Below the pieces are notes generated by a model that saw only the letters and a list, made by a program, of their open reading frames with translations, was not told where the DNA came from and made no database searches. A stretch of 64,000 nucleotides of DNA from DASSKK01 sp035690495 (GTDB lineage: Bacteria; Actinomycetota; Actinomycetes; Propionibacteriales; Nocardioidaceae): NCBI GenBank assembly GCA_035690495.1, contig DASSKK010000109.1, forward strand, positions 6,009-70,008, written 5' to 3'. Position 1 is the stretch's first letter, and the number at the start of each line of letters is the position of its first letter. Shown here in pieces: positions 25,230-33,969 of the stretch. A program made the position numbers and the translations under genes.

Positions 25230-26903
25230 GTGACGAATGCCGACGATCTGCTCGAGCAAGCCCGTGCGTGGGCTGCGGAGGACCCCGACCCGACGACCAA
25301 GGCCGAGCTCGAGGCGCTGATCAAGTCGGTGGAGCAGGATCACCACGAAGACGCGGCCGTCGAGCTGGCCGACCGTTTCGCCGGCACTCTCGAGTTCGGC
25401 ACCGCGGGGCTGCGGGGCGCACTGGGCGCGGGGCCGAACCGGATGAACCGGGTGGTGGTGACCCGCGCGGCCGCCGGGCTGGCGGCGTACCTGAAGGAGC
25501 ACGGTGCCGGCAGTGACGACGCCGTGGTGATCGGATTCGACGCCCGGTACAACTCGGATGTGTTCGCCCACGACACGGCGGCCGTGATGCGCGGAGCCGG
25601 CCTGCAGGCCCGAGTGCTGCCCCGCCCGCTGCCGACGCCGGTCCTGGCGTTCGCGATCCGCGAGCTCGACTGCGTCGGCGGCGTGATGGTGACGGCCAGC
25701 CACAACCCGCCGCAGGACAACGGCTACAAGGTCTACCTGGGCGACGGCAGCCAGATCGTCCCACCGGCCGACGTCGAGATCTCCGCCGCGATCGAGGCGG
25801 TCGGGGCGCTGGCCGACGTGCCTCTCGGCGAGGGGTGGGAGGTGCTCGGCGACGAGGTGCTGGACGCCTACCTGTCGAAGATCGCCGCCCTGGTCGACGA
25901 CGGGCCGCGTGACCTGGTCAGCGTGTACACCCCCCTGCACGGCGTCGGTGGGGAGACTGTCGCCCGTGTGTTGGAGCGCGCCGGCTTCCGCGCGCCACAT
26001 GTCGCACCCGCCCAGGCCGAGCCGGACCCGGACTTCCCGACGGTGGCGTTCCCGAACCCCGAGGAGCCCGGCGCGATGGACCAGGCGCTCGCACTTGCCG
26101 AGCAGGTCGGCGCCGACGTCGTGCTCGCCAACGACCCGGACGCGGACCGCTGCGCGGTGGGCGTGCCCGGCCCGCACGGCTGGCGGATGCTCCGCGGCGA
26201 CGAGGTCGGCGCCCTGCTCGCCGACGACCTGCTGCGCCGCGGCGTCAGCGGCACGTACGCGACCACGATCGTCTCCTCGTCCCTGCTCGGCAGGATGGCC
26301 GCGGCTCAGGGCCAGCAGTACGTCCAGACGCTGACCGGCTTCAAGTGGCTGGGCCGTGTGGACGGACTGGCCTTCGGCTACGAGGAGGCGTTGGGCTACT
26401 GCGTCGCCCCGGACCTGGTGCGCGACAAGGACGGTGTCTCGGCCCTTCTGCTCTTGGCCAGGCTCGCCGCAGAGCTCAAGGCTCAGGGCCGCACGCTGGT
26501 CGACGCACTCGACGACATCGCGCGCCGCTACGGCCTGCACGCCACCGACCAGCTCTCGGTGCGCCTGGACGACCCGGCGGAGATCACCGGCGCGGTCAAG
26601 CGGCTGCGGGACACCCCGCCGACCTCGCTGGGCGGACTGGCTGTCGAGCACGTGGACGACCTTGCCCTGGGTGGTGACGGTCTGCCGCCCACGGAGGGTC
26701 TGAGGTTCCGGCTCGCCGAAGGCGCCCGGGTGGTCGTGCGTCCGTCGGGGACGGAGCCGAAGATCAAGTGCTACCTCGAGGTCGTGGTCCCCGTCGACGC
26801 GCACCAAGCGACCGACGGCGGCAGCGTCGATGCGGCACGGATCGTGGCCGCCGGCCGGCTGAACGCCGTACGCACCGACCTTGAGACCGCCGCCGGGCTC
26901 TGA
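25230..26903 (+). CDS. pmmB: phospho-sugar mutase of the PGM2/PgcA type (annotated pmmB in mycobacteria)
   Basis: The alpha-D-phosphohexomutase family protein has 557 residues. The phosphoserine loop is VMVTASHNPPQDNGYK (about residue 155). The metal loop is LANDPDADRCAVG, the sugar loop LAFGYEEALGYC and the phosphate loop RPSGTEPKIKCYLE. The opening LEFGTAGLRGALGAGPNRMN is typical of the long PGM2 branch, which includes human PGM2, a phosphopentomutase, and bacterial PgcA. Between punA and deoC it could move phosphate from C1 to C5 of (deoxy)ribose. Phosphomanno-/glucomutase activity is the alternative. The leaderless GTG lies six bases after TAGGCT. Confidence 0.87.
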   Translation: MTNADDLLEQARAWAAEDPDPTTKAELEALIKSVEQDHHEDAAVELADRFAGTLEFGTAGLRGALGAGPNRMNRVVVTRAAAGLAAYLKEHGAGSDDAVVIGFDARYNSDVFAHDTAAVMRGAGLQARVLPRPLPTPVLAFAIRELDCVGGVMVTASHNPPQDNGYKVYLGDGSQIVPPADVEISAAIEAVGALADVPLGEGWEVLGDEVLDAYLSKIAALVDDGPRDLVSVYTPLHGVGGETVARVLERAGFRAPHVAPAQAEPDPDFPTVAFPNPEEPGAMDQALALAEQVGADVVLANDPDADRCAVGVPGPHGWRMLRGDEVGALLADDLLRRGVSGTYATTIVSSSLLGRMAAAQGQQYVQTLTGFKWLGRVDGLAFGYEEALGYCVAPDLVRDKDGVSALLLLARLAAELKAQGRTLVDALDDIARRYGLHATDQLSVRLDDPAEITGAVKRLRDTPPTSLGGLAVEHVDDLALGGDGLPPTEGLRFRLAEGARVVVRPSGTEPKIKCYLEVVVPVDAHQATDGGSVDAARIVAAGRLNAVRTDLETAAGL

Positions 26904-26913
26904 CCGCGCTCTG

Positions 26914-26973
26914 CCGCGGGTCGCGCCCCATTTACCCGCGGGTCGCGCCCTATTTACCCGCGGGTCGGCGGTC
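26914..26973. repeat. 22-bp-period short repeat, locus 1
   Basis: Three copies of the core CCGCGGGTCG start at 26914, 26936 and 26958, exactly 22 bases apart, separated by an AT-containing linker (CCCCATTTA or CCCTATTTA). The locus fills the gap between the convergent ends of pmmB and the PH-domain gene. It is related to the repeats at 44901, 45404 and 49935. Confidence 0.75.
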
Positions 26974-27610
26974 AGAGCAGGCAGGCCACCACGAACGCGA
27001 CGAGCGTGACGGCGAGGCCGACGACCTCGGGCAGCGCCGGACGTCGACGCACCTCACCGCGCGACGCGGAGGAGCCCTTCTTGGCCTGCTCGACGAGCTC
27101 CTCGATCTTGGTGACCACGAACGTCTGGTAGGTCATCGCGGTCTGGTCGGGTGCGGCCATCTCGGCCTTGCGGATGAACTCGTGCAGCCGTGACTCGCCG
27201 AGCGGCGAGGTGTAGCGGCGGCGCTTGGTGCGCATCTGCGCCCGCACAGAATCGCCGATGCCGACGCAGACGTACTTCTTGTCGCCCACCCACACCGCGA
27301 GCGTCTGCCCCATCCCCACCTCGTCGATGGCCGCCAGCGGCACCTCGGTGTCGGTCACGCTGTTCTTCAGCAGCAGCGTGTGCGGGTACGCCGTGGCGCG
27401 CGGCCGCAGCTGCGTGGCCCAGACCAGGATCGCCACGAAGGCCGCCGCGATGCCGACCCGCAGCCCGACCACCGTGTGCACGACGGCCGCGACGTACACC
27501 ACCGTGAACACCGCGCACGCCACGCCTGCGACGCCGAGGATCTGCCCGGAGGTGGGCTTGAACTGCTCCACCGGGGTGGGCTCCGAGGTCGCGGTACGCA
27601 ACAGCTGCAT
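26972..27610 (-). CDS. membrane protein with bacterial PH-like domain
   Basis: The 212-residue protein has two transmembrane helices near the N-terminus (about residues 28-50 and 52-72). A soluble beta-rich middle (TAYPHTLLLKNSVTDTEVPLAAIDEVGMGQTLAVWVGDKKYVCV) resembles bacterial PH domains. A coiled linker (EELVEQAKKGSS) and a final helix (VVGLAVTLVAFVVACLL) follow. The function is unknown. ATG at 27610 follows CAGAAT by six bases on the minus strand, a weak leaderless start. It is divergent from deoC. Confidence 0.7.
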   Translation of the reverse strand: MQLLRTATSEPTPVEQFKPTSGQILGVAGVACAVFTVVYVAAVVHTVVGLRVGIAAAFVAILVWATQLRPRATAYPHTLLLKNSVTDTEVPLAAIDEVGMGQTLAVWVGDKKYVCVGIGDSVRAQMRTKRRRYTSPLGESRLHEFIRKAEMAAPDQTAMTYQTFVVTKIEELVEQAKKGSSASRGEVRRRPALPEVVGLAVTLVAFVVACLL

Positions 27611-27674
27611 GCCCCGATTCTGCCCCGCCGCCCGCAATTGAGCACAACCGCCGCCGCACACCTATGCTGGTGCG

Positions 27675-28649
27675 GTGACCACCACCAGCCCCAGCCGCGC
27701 GTCGGCTCTCGCCGACGTGACCGGCTCGGAGGCCTCTCTGCGGCGCTTCCTGCACGGCTTGCCCGGCGTGGACCAGGTGGGCGCGGAAGAGCGCGCCGCG
27801 ACGCTGGCCACACGGTCGATCAAGACCACCTCGAAGCAGTTCGCGCTCGACTTGGCGATCGCCATGGTCGACCTGACCACGCTCGAGGGCCAGGACACCC
27901 CCGGCAAGGTGCGCGCACTGTGCGCCAAGGCCGTCCGGCCCGACCCCGCCGACCCGACCGCCCCGAGCGTGGCGGCGGTCTGCGTCTACCCCGACATGGT
28001 GCCGACCGCCAAGCACGCCCTCGGCGACTCCGGGATCCACGTGGCCTCGGTGGCGACCTCCTTCCCGTCGGGGCGGGCCGCGATGCAGGTCAGGCTCGCC
28101 GACGCGCGCGACGCGGTGGCGGCGGGCGCCGACGAGATCGACATGGTCATCGACCGCGGGGAGTTCCTCGCCGGCCGCTACCTGGAGGTGTACGACGAGA
28201 TCGTCGCGGTCCGCGAGGCGTGCGCACGCGACGACGGCTCGTCCGCGCACCTGAAGGTGATCCTGGAGACCGGCGAGCTCGCGACCTACGACAACGTGCG
28301 CCGCGCCTCGTGGCTGGCGATGCTGGCCGGCGCCGACTTCATCAAGACCAGCACCGGCAAGGTGCAGCCCGCCGCCACACTGCCGGTGACGATGGTGATG
28401 CTCGAGGCGGTGCGCGACTTCCGGGAGGCCACCGGCACGAGGATCGGCGTGAAGCCTGCCGGTGGGATCCGCTCCGCCAAGGACGCGATCAGGTACCTCG
28501 TCGTGGTCAACGAGGTCGCCGGACCGGACTGGCTGGACCCCGGCCTCTTCCGCTTCGGCGCCTCCTCGCTGCTCAACGACCTGCTCATGCAGCGCACGAA
28601 GATGAAGACCGGCCGCTACTCCGGCCCCGACTACTTCACCTTGGACTGA
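27675..28649 (+). CDS. deoC: deoxyribose-phosphate aldolase
   Basis: DeoC splits 2-deoxyribose-5-phosphate into acetaldehyde and glyceraldehyde-3-phosphate. The 324-residue chain is longer than short bacterial DeoC (about 220-260) and resembles the long actinobacterial/eukaryotic type. Visible are AAVCVYPDMV, the catalytic VVIDRGEFLAG-like segment (GADEIDMVIDRG) and the Schiff-base lysine in GADFIKTSTGK; a second Lys lies in IGVKPAGGIRS. GTG follows TATGCT by six bases. Its stop overlaps the ATG of an aldehyde dehydrogenase, which would oxidise the acetaldehyde formed. Confidence 0.94.
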   Translation: MTTTSPSRASALADVTGSEASLRRFLHGLPGVDQVGAEERAATLATRSIKTTSKQFALDLAIAMVDLTTLEGQDTPGKVRALCAKAVRPDPADPTAPSVAAVCVYPDMVPTAKHALGDSGIHVASVATSFPSGRAAMQVRLADARDAVAAGADEIDMVIDRGEFLAGRYLEVYDEIVAVREACARDDGSSAHLKVILETGELATYDNVRRASWLAMLAGADFIKTSTGKVQPAATLPVTMVMLEAVRDFREATGTRIGVKPAGGIRSAKDAIRYLVVVNEVAGPDWLDPGLFRFGASSLLNDLLMQRTKMKTGRYSGPDYFTLD

Positions 28650-30151
28650 TGATGGTTTCGACAAGCTCGGTTTCGACAGGCTCGGTTTCGAAAGGCTCAA
28701 CCGGCGGAGGCGGCTTCGAGTACGCACCGGCACCGGAGTCCCGGGCGATCGTGGACATCCGCTCGTCGTACGGACTGTTCGTCGACGGCGGGTTCGTGGA
28801 CTCGCTGGGCGGGCGGTCGTTCAAGACCGTCAACCCGGCCACCGAGGAGGTCCTGGCCGAGGTCAGCGAGGCGTCGGAGGAGGACGTCGACCTCGCCGTG
28901 AAGGCGGCCCGGCGTGCCCACTCCCGCACCTGGTCGCGGATGTCGGGACGGGAGCGTTCGAAGTACCTGTTCCGGATCGCCCGCATCCTGGCCGAGCGCA
29001 GCCGCGAGCTCGCCGTCCTCGAGTCGATCGACAACGGTAAGCCGATCCGCGAGTCGCGCGACGTCGACGTACCCATCGCTGCCGCGCACTTCTTCCACTA
29101 CGCGGGCTGGGCCGACAAGCTCGAGTACGCAGGTTTCGGCACTGATCCTCGGCCACTCGGAGTCGCGGGACAGGTGATCCCGTGGAACTTCCCGCTGCTG
29201 ATGCTGGCCTGGAAGATCGCGCCGGCGCTGGCCTGCGGCAACACCGTCGTGCTCAAGCCGGCCGAGACCACGCCGCTGACCGCTCTGCTGTTCGCCGAGA
29301 TCTGCCAGCAGGCCGACCTGCCGCCCGGCGTGGTGAACATCCTCACCGGTGCCGGCGAGACCGGCCGTGCCCTGGTGTCCCACCCGGACGTCGACAAGGT
29401 CGCGTTCACCGGGTCGACGGAGGTCGGCAAGTCGATCGCCAGGACCGTCGCCGGCACCGACAAGCGGGTCACCCTCGAGCTCGGCGGCAAGGCCGCGAAC
29501 ATCGTCTTCGACGACGCGCCGATCGACCAGGCCGTCGAGGGCATCGTGAACGGGATCTTCTTCAACCAGGGCCACGTGTGCTGCGCGGGGTCGCGGCTGC
29601 TGGTCCAGGAGTCGGTCGCCGACGAGGTGCTCGCCCGGCTGAAGCGGCGGATGGCCACGCTGCGCGTCGGCGATCCGCTGGACAAGAACACCGACATCGG
29701 CGCGATCAACTCCGCGGAGCAGCTGGCGAAGATCCGCGAGCTGTCGGACATCGGCGAGTCCGAGGTGGCCGGCGGCGACGGCGAGCGGTGGTCGCCGGCG
29801 TGCGACCTGCCGGCGCACGGCTACTGGTTCCCGCCGACGGTGTTCACCGGCGTCTCGCAGGCGCACCGGATCGCGCGCGAGGAGATCTTCGGTCCCGTGC
29901 TTTCGGTGATCACGTTCCGCACCCCAGGCGAGGCCGTGGAGAAGGCGAACAACACGCCGTACGGGCTCTCCGCAGGAGTCTGGACCGACAAGGGCTCGCG
30001 GATCCTGTCGATCGCGAACCGGCTGCGCGCCGGCGTGGTGTGGGCCAACACGTTCAACAAGTTCGACCCGACCAGCCCGTTCGGCGGCTACAAGGAGTCG
30101 GGCTACGGCCGCGAGGGTGGCCGGCACGGTCTGGAGGCCTACCTCAAGTGA
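28649..30151 (+). CDS. aldehyde dehydrogenase, full-length catalytic partner
   Basis: The 500-residue NAD(P)+-dependent dehydrogenase has VIPWNFPLLMLAWKIAPAL (cofactor site), Glu in TLELGGKAANIVF and the nucleophile in NQGHVCCAGSR. EIFGPVLSV and SPFGGYKESGYGREGG near the end are also visible. The first about 20 residues (VSTSSVSTGSVSKGSTGGGG) are not typical of the family and come from three 15-bp repeats of GGTTTCGACAAGCTC type. It is coupled to deoC (TGATG) and overlaps the next, shorter ALDH-like gene by four bases. It probably oxidises the acetaldehyde from DeoC. Confidence 0.9.
   Translation: MMVSTSSVSTGSVSKGSTGGGGFEYAPAPESRAIVDIRSSYGLFVDGGFVDSLGGRSFKTVNPATEEVLAEVSEASEEDVDLAVKAARRAHSRTWSRMSGRERSKYLFRIARILAERSRELAVLESIDNGKPIRESRDVDVPIAAAHFFHYAGWADKLEYAGFGTDPRPLGVAGQVIPWNFPLLMLAWKIAPALACGNTVVLKPAETTPLTALLFAEICQQADLPPGVVNILTGAGETGRALVSHPDVDKVAFTGSTEVGKSIARTVAGTDKRVTLELGGKAANIVFDDAPIDQAVEGIVNGIFFNQGHVCCAGSRLLVQESVADEVLARLKRRMATLRVGDPLDKNTDIGAINSAEQLAKIRELSDIGESEVAGGDGERWSPACDLPAHGYWFPPTVFTGVSQAHRIAREEIFGPVLSVITFRTPGEAVEKANNTPYGLSAGVWTDKGSRILSIANRLRAGVVWANTFNKFDPTSPFGGYKESGYGREGGRHGLEAYLK
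28654..28702 (+). repeat. tandem GGTTTCGACAAGCTC repeats inside a coding sequence
   Basis: Three 15-bp units start at 28654, 28669 and 28684 (GGTTTCGACAAGCTC, then variants with AGG and AAAGG) and end with AACC. In frame they encode VSTSS-VSTGS-VSKGS. Single related copies lie at 46038-46056 and 62844-62862. This is a dispersed short repeat of the REP kind. Confidence 0.75.
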
Positions 30152-31026
30152 GCCGAATCGACGTGCGCAAGACCTACAAGCTCTACATCGGCGGTGCCTT
30201 CCCGCGCTCGGAGTCCGGACGCTCGTACGTCGTGGAGGACACCAAGGGACGCTTCCTCGCGAACGCGGCCGCGGCCTCCCGCAAGGACGCCCGCGACGCC
30301 GTGCAGGCGGCTCGCAAGGCGTTCGCCGGCTGGTCCGCGCGCACGCCGTACAACCGTGGCCAGGTGCTCTACCGGGTCGCGGAGGTGATGGAGGGCCGCC
30401 GCGCACAGTTCGTCGAAGACGTGCAGCGCAGCGAGGGGCTGACCAAGCGCCAGGCCGACGCAGCGGTAGACACCGCGATCGACCGGCTCGTCTGGTACGC
30501 CGGGTGGCCAGACAAGATCGCCCAGGTCGTCGGCGGCACGAACCCGGTTGCGGCGCCGTACTTCAACTTCTCGGTCCCGGAACCGACCGGGATCGTCGCG
30601 GTGATCGCGCCGCAGGAGTCATCGCTGCTCGGGCTCGTCAGTGTGCTGGCCCCGGTCGTGGTCACCGGCAACACCTGCGTGCTGGCCGCCTCGCAGCGCC
30701 GGCCGCTTCCGGCCATCACGCTGTCCGAGGTGCTGGCTACCTCCGACGTGCCCGGCGGGGTCGTCGACATCCTCACCGGGTCGCTGTCCGACACCGCCGG
30801 CTGGCTGGCCTCGCACATGGACGTCAACGCGATCGACCTGACCGGCCTCGCGGGCACGGCGGACGCCGCCGAGCGCGCGACCGACCTCGAGCAGGCCGCC
30901 GCCGAGAACCTCAAGCGGGTGCTTCGGCCCGAGGCAGCCGAGCCGGACTGGACCGAGCCGCCGGGGCTGGAGCGGATGACTGCGTTCCTGGAGACCAAGA
31001 CCGTCTGGCACCCGATCGGCGTGTGA
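30148..31026 (+). CDS. truncated aldehyde dehydrogenase-like protein without catalytic cysteine domain
   Basis: The 292 residues resemble the N-terminal, cofactor-binding part of aldehyde dehydrogenases (YIGGAFPRSESGRSY, PEPTGIVAVIAPQESSLLGLVSVLAPVVVTGNT). The chain ends soon after ENLKRVLRP and lacks the catalytic Cys and Glu region. It starts at a GTG overlapping the stop of the complete dehydrogenase, so the two are made together. The pair looks like the two halves of ALDH16-type enzymes, in which a normal ALDH domain is followed by a shorter pseudo-ALDH domain. A structural or assembly role is inferred. Confidence 0.8.
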   Translation: MSRIDVRKTYKLYIGGAFPRSESGRSYVVEDTKGRFLANAAAASRKDARDAVQAARKAFAGWSARTPYNRGQVLYRVAEVMEGRRAQFVEDVQRSEGLTKRQADAAVDTAIDRLVWYAGWPDKIAQVVGGTNPVAAPYFNFSVPEPTGIVAVIAPQESSLLGLVSVLAPVVVTGNTCVLAASQRRPLPAITLSEVLATSDVPGGVVDILTGSLSDTAGWLASHMDVNAIDLTGLAGTADAAERATDLEQAAAENLKRVLRPEAAEPDWTEPPGLERMTAFLETKTVWHPIGV

Positions 31027-31030
31027 GCCT

Positions 31031-32296
31031 TCAGTCCCTCGCGAGCCCGGCCACGTCCCGCTTGACCACCAGCAGCGCTACGTCGTCGTCGACGTTGTGC
31101 GCGGCGACCATCGCGGCCATCACGTGCGCGCACCCCTCCTCCGCGGTGCGCATCCCCTGGTGGACGACATCCCGGAGCTCGCGCAGGCCCTGGTCGATGT
31201 CCTCCCCACGCCTTTCGACGAGACCGTCGGTGAACAGGCAGAGCAGCCCACCGTCGGGGAGCACGAGCCGGACCGTGTCCCGGCGCGGCTGCGGCAGCAC
31301 GCCGAGCATCACGTCGGCGGGGCGCTCGAGCAGCTCGGCCCCCTCCCCCGGGTACGACACCACCGCAGGGAGGTGCCCGGCAGAGGCGAGCCGCACCTCG
31401 CCGCTTGTCGGGTCGACCACGGCGTAGGCCGCGGTCGCGGTCTGTCCGGGCTCGAAGTGCTGTATCTCCCGGTCCAACCGGTCCAGGACGCTGGCCGGGT
31501 CGTCGTCCTCGAGCGCGTAGGCGCGCAGTGCGCTGCGGAGCCGGCCCATGACGGTGGCGGCCCGCAGCCCGTGACCCATCACGTCCCCGACCGTGGCCCC
31601 TATCAGCCCGCCGGGCAGAGCGAAGACGTCGTACCAGTCGCCGCCGACCCCGGTGACGCTGTCCGGGACGTAGCGTGCCGCAAGGTCCAGCCCGGGGACG
31701 TCGGGCAGCTGCGCCGGCGCGAGCCCGCGCTGCAAGGCCACCGCGGCCGCCGTGTCCGACCGGGCCTGGGCCCCGCCGATCGCGCCCGCGGCCCGGTCGG
31801 CGACCTGTTCGAGGAGAGCGACGTCGTTTGCGGTGAAGTCCCGCGCCTGCAACGTGCCGACGTGCAGGACCCCGAGCACCACGTCGCCGTCCAGCAACGG
31901 GACGCCGAGCATCGACTTGATGCCCTTGTACAGGAGCACCGGATTCACCACGCTGGCGGGCGTCACCTCGTCGAGCACCACCGGGCGGCGCTCGGCTGCG
32001 ACACGGCCCGCGAACCCCCTCCCCAGCGGCACCCGCGACCCCTGACGGACCTCCTCTTCCAATCCGCGTGCGGCCGAAGCGACGAGGAAGCGCCCGGACT
32101 CGTCCATCAGCAGCACCGCGGCGGTGTCGGTGCCGAGCAGCTCGCGGACCCGCTCGAGCAGCTCGGCAAAGAGCTCATCGACGTCGAGCCTGGACAGGGC
32201 CACGTCTGTGACCGCGAGCAGCCGACGGAGCCGCTCCTCGGTGCTCTCCTCGGCAGCCGGTTCGGGGCCGGCCTGCGGCTCCGGCATCGTGGACAC
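31031..32296 (-). CDS. GAF-SpoIIE (PP2C-type) protein serine phosphatase
   Basis: This 421-residue signalling protein has a GAF sensor domain at about 20-180 (SRLDVDELFAELLERVRELLG to LLEQVADRAAGAIG). A SpoIIE/PP2C phosphatase follows at about 200-415, with metal-binding Asp residues in GVGGDWYDVF, VGDVMGHGLRAA and TDGLVERRGEDIDQG. Such proteins dephosphorylate anti-anti-sigma factors. No STAS or kinase partner gene is adjacent. The start is a GTG six bases after TAGTGT on the minus strand. It is convergent with the ALDH pair, leaving four bases between the stops. Confidence 0.88.
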   Translation of the reverse strand: MSTMPEPQAGPEPAAEESTEERLRRLLAVTDVALSRLDVDELFAELLERVRELLGTDTAAVLLMDESGRFLVASAARGLEEEVRQGSRVPLGRGFAGRVAAERRPVVLDEVTPASVVNPVLLYKGIKSMLGVPLLDGDVVLGVLHVGTLQARDFTANDVALLEQVADRAAGAIGGAQARSDTAAAVALQRGLAPAQLPDVPGLDLAARYVPDSVTGVGGDWYDVFALPGGLIGATVGDVMGHGLRAATVMGRLRSALRAYALEDDDPASVLDRLDREIQHFEPGQTATAAYAVVDPTSGEVRLASAGHLPAVVSYPGEGAELLERPADVMLGVLPQPRRDTVRLVLPDGGLLCLFTDGLVERRGEDIDQGLRELRDVVHQGMRTAEEGCAHVMAAMVAAHNVDDDVALLVVKRDVAGLARD

Positions 32297-32333
32297 GGGC
32301 ACACACTATGCCAATGCGAGGCGGCGAACCCGT

Positions 32334-33431
32334 TCAGACCGATGCGCCGAGAGCGGCGTACGCCGGCTTGATCGCGGAGTTGATCAGCTCCAGTCGCTCG
32401 TCGAACGGCAGGAACGCCGACTTCATCGCGTTGATCGTGAACCAGCGAAGGTCGTTGACGCCGTAGCCGAACGCGTCGACCAGCTTGGCCATCTCAGCGC
32501 TCATCGACGTGCCGCTCATCAGCCGGTTGTCGGTGTTCACCGTGACCCGGAACCGCAGGCGGGTCAGCACGCCGATCGGATGCTCGACGATCGAGGGTGC
32601 CGCTCCCGTCTGGATGTTCGAGGACGGGCACATCTCGAGCGGGATCCGCTTGTCGCGGACGTAGGACGCGAGCCGGCCCAGCTTCGCGTCCGATCCGTCG
32701 GTGACAGCGATGTCGTCGATGATGCGTACGCCGTGCCCGAGGCGGTCCGCGCCGCACCACTGGATCGCCTGCCAGATCGACGGCAGCCCGAACGCCTCAC
32801 CGGCATGGATGGTGAAGTGCGCGTTCTCGCGCTGGAGGTACTCGAACGCGTCCAGATGCCGGGTCGGCGGGTAGCCGGCCTCAGCGCCGGCGATGTCGAA
32901 CCCGGCGACGCCCTGGTCGCGGTAGATGACGGCCAGCTCGGCGATCTCCATCGAGCGCGCCTGGTGCCGCATCGCGGTGAGCAGCTGGCGTACGACGATG
33001 GGGGTGCCGGCATGCCTTGCCTGGTGCTCCCCCTCGGCGAACCCGGCGCCGACGGCCTCGACGACCTCGGGAAGACTCAGCCCGCCGGACAGGTGCTGCT
33101 CGGGGGCGTACCGCACTTCGGCGTACACCACGCCGTCGGCGGCGAGGTCCTCGGCGCACTCGCGGGCGACGCGTCGCAGGTTCTCGGCGCTCTGCATCAC
33201 GGCCACCGTGTGGGTGAACGTCTCCAGGTAGCGCACCAGCGACCCGGAGTCCGCGGAGTCGACGAACCAGGCCTGCAACGATTCCGCGTCGGGGGCAGGC
33301 AGCTCATGGCCGATCGGGCCCGCGAGGTCGAGGACGGTCTGCGGACGCAGGCCGCCGTCCAGGTGGTCGTGGAGCAGCACCTTCGGTGCCCGCCGGACGA
33401 GATCGGGAATGTCGGCGATAGGTTCGGGCAT
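32334..33431 (-). CDS. add: adenosine deaminase
   Basis: The zinc enzyme converts (deoxy)adenosine to (deoxy)inosine, which punA can then split. The 365 residues show LLHDHLDGGLRPQT (metal HxHxDG with an LDG variant), FTIHAGEAFGLPSIWQAI, RLGHGVRI and MCPSSNIQTGA. The later VTVNTDNRLMSGTSMSAE holds the Asp ligands. It is separated from cdd/deoA by a toxin-antitoxin pair and MaoC on the other strand. Only 27 bases divide its start from the divergent MaoC gene. I see no convincing Shine-Dalgarno; the upstream TTGGAT is a weak -10 candidate. Confidence 0.93.
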   Translation of the reverse strand: MPEPIADIPDLVRRAPKVLLHDHLDGGLRPQTVLDLAGPIGHELPAPDAESLQAWFVDSADSGSLVRYLETFTHTVAVMQSAENLRRVARECAEDLAADGVVYAEVRYAPEQHLSGGLSLPEVVEAVGAGFAEGEHQARHAGTPIVVRQLLTAMRHQARSMEIAELAVIYRDQGVAGFDIAGAEAGYPPTRHLDAFEYLQRENAHFTIHAGEAFGLPSIWQAIQWCGADRLGHGVRIIDDIAVTDGSDAKLGRLASYVRDKRIPLEMCPSSNIQTGAAPSIVEHPIGVLTRLRFRVTVNTDNRLMSGTSMSAEMAKLVDAFGYGVNDLRWFTINAMKSAFLPFDERLELINSAIKPAYAALGASV

Positions 33432-33458
33432 ACCGCCATCCAACCAGGAGGAGGGAGC

Positions 33459-33911
33459 ATGCGGACCTTCACCAGCCTCGAGGATCTCGACGCGGCGGTC
33501 GGTGAGCCGCTCGGCGTCAGCGACTGGCTCGAGATCACCCAGGACCGGGTCGACGCGTTCGCCGACGCCACCGGGGACCACCAGTGGATCCACGTCGACG
33601 TCGAGCGAGCCACGGACGGGCCGTTCGGCACGACCATCGCGCACGGCTACCTGACCCTCTCGCTGATCCCGCAGTTCAGCCCGCAGCTGTTCGACCTGCA
33701 GACGCCCGGGGCCCGGTTGAACTACGGGGTGAACAAGGTCCGCTTCCCGAGCCCGGTCAAGGTCGGCTCCCGGATCCGCGCCACCGCGACGATCACCGAC
33801 CTGGCAGACGTGCCGGCCGGCAAGCAGATGGTCACCAAGTACGTCGTCGAGATCGAGGACGAGGAGAAGCCCGCCTGCGTCGCCGAAGCGGTCGTGCTCC
33901 TGCTCGGCTGA
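33459..33911 (+). CDS. MaoC-like (R)-specific enoyl-CoA hydratase
   Basis: This 150-residue hot-dog-fold protein has the hydratase motif FADATGDHQWIHVDVERA, catalytic Asp and His in DxxxxH, and the overhang segment GTTIAHGYLTLSLIPQF. It hydrates trans-2-enoyl-CoA to the (R)-3-hydroxyacyl form. A very strong ribosome site, AGGAGGAGGG, lies just before the ATG, in contrast to the many leaderless genes around it. The link to neighbouring adenosine deaminase is positional only. Confidence 0.88.
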   Translation: MRTFTSLEDLDAAVGEPLGVSDWLEITQDRVDAFADATGDHQWIHVDVERATDGPFGTTIAHGYLTLSLIPQFSPQLFDLQTPGARLNYGVNKVRFPSPVKVGSRIRATATITDLADVPAGKQMVTKYVVEIEDEEKPACVAEAVVLLLG

Positions 33912-33949
33912 TATCGGTCGGCACACTACGGACCAGCCGCGTTCGGCTA

Positions 33950-33969
33950 GTAGTGCTACGCTGTCGCAC
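33950..33969 (+). promoter_or_regulatory. promoter/operator of toxin-antitoxin module 2
   Basis: A perfect inverted repeat GTAG-TG-CTAC (33950-33959) overlaps the presumed -10 hexamer TACGCT (33957-33962), seven bases before the ATG of the antitoxin gene. This fits autorepression by a Phd-type antitoxin. Confidence 0.55.

Noticed and set aside
30148..31026. Frameshifted remnant of a full aldehyde dehydrogenase
   Set aside because: The frame ends in a normal stop four bases before a convergent gene, no catalytic-domain sequence follows in any frame, and the gene is neatly coupled to its partner. It looks like a genuine short protein.
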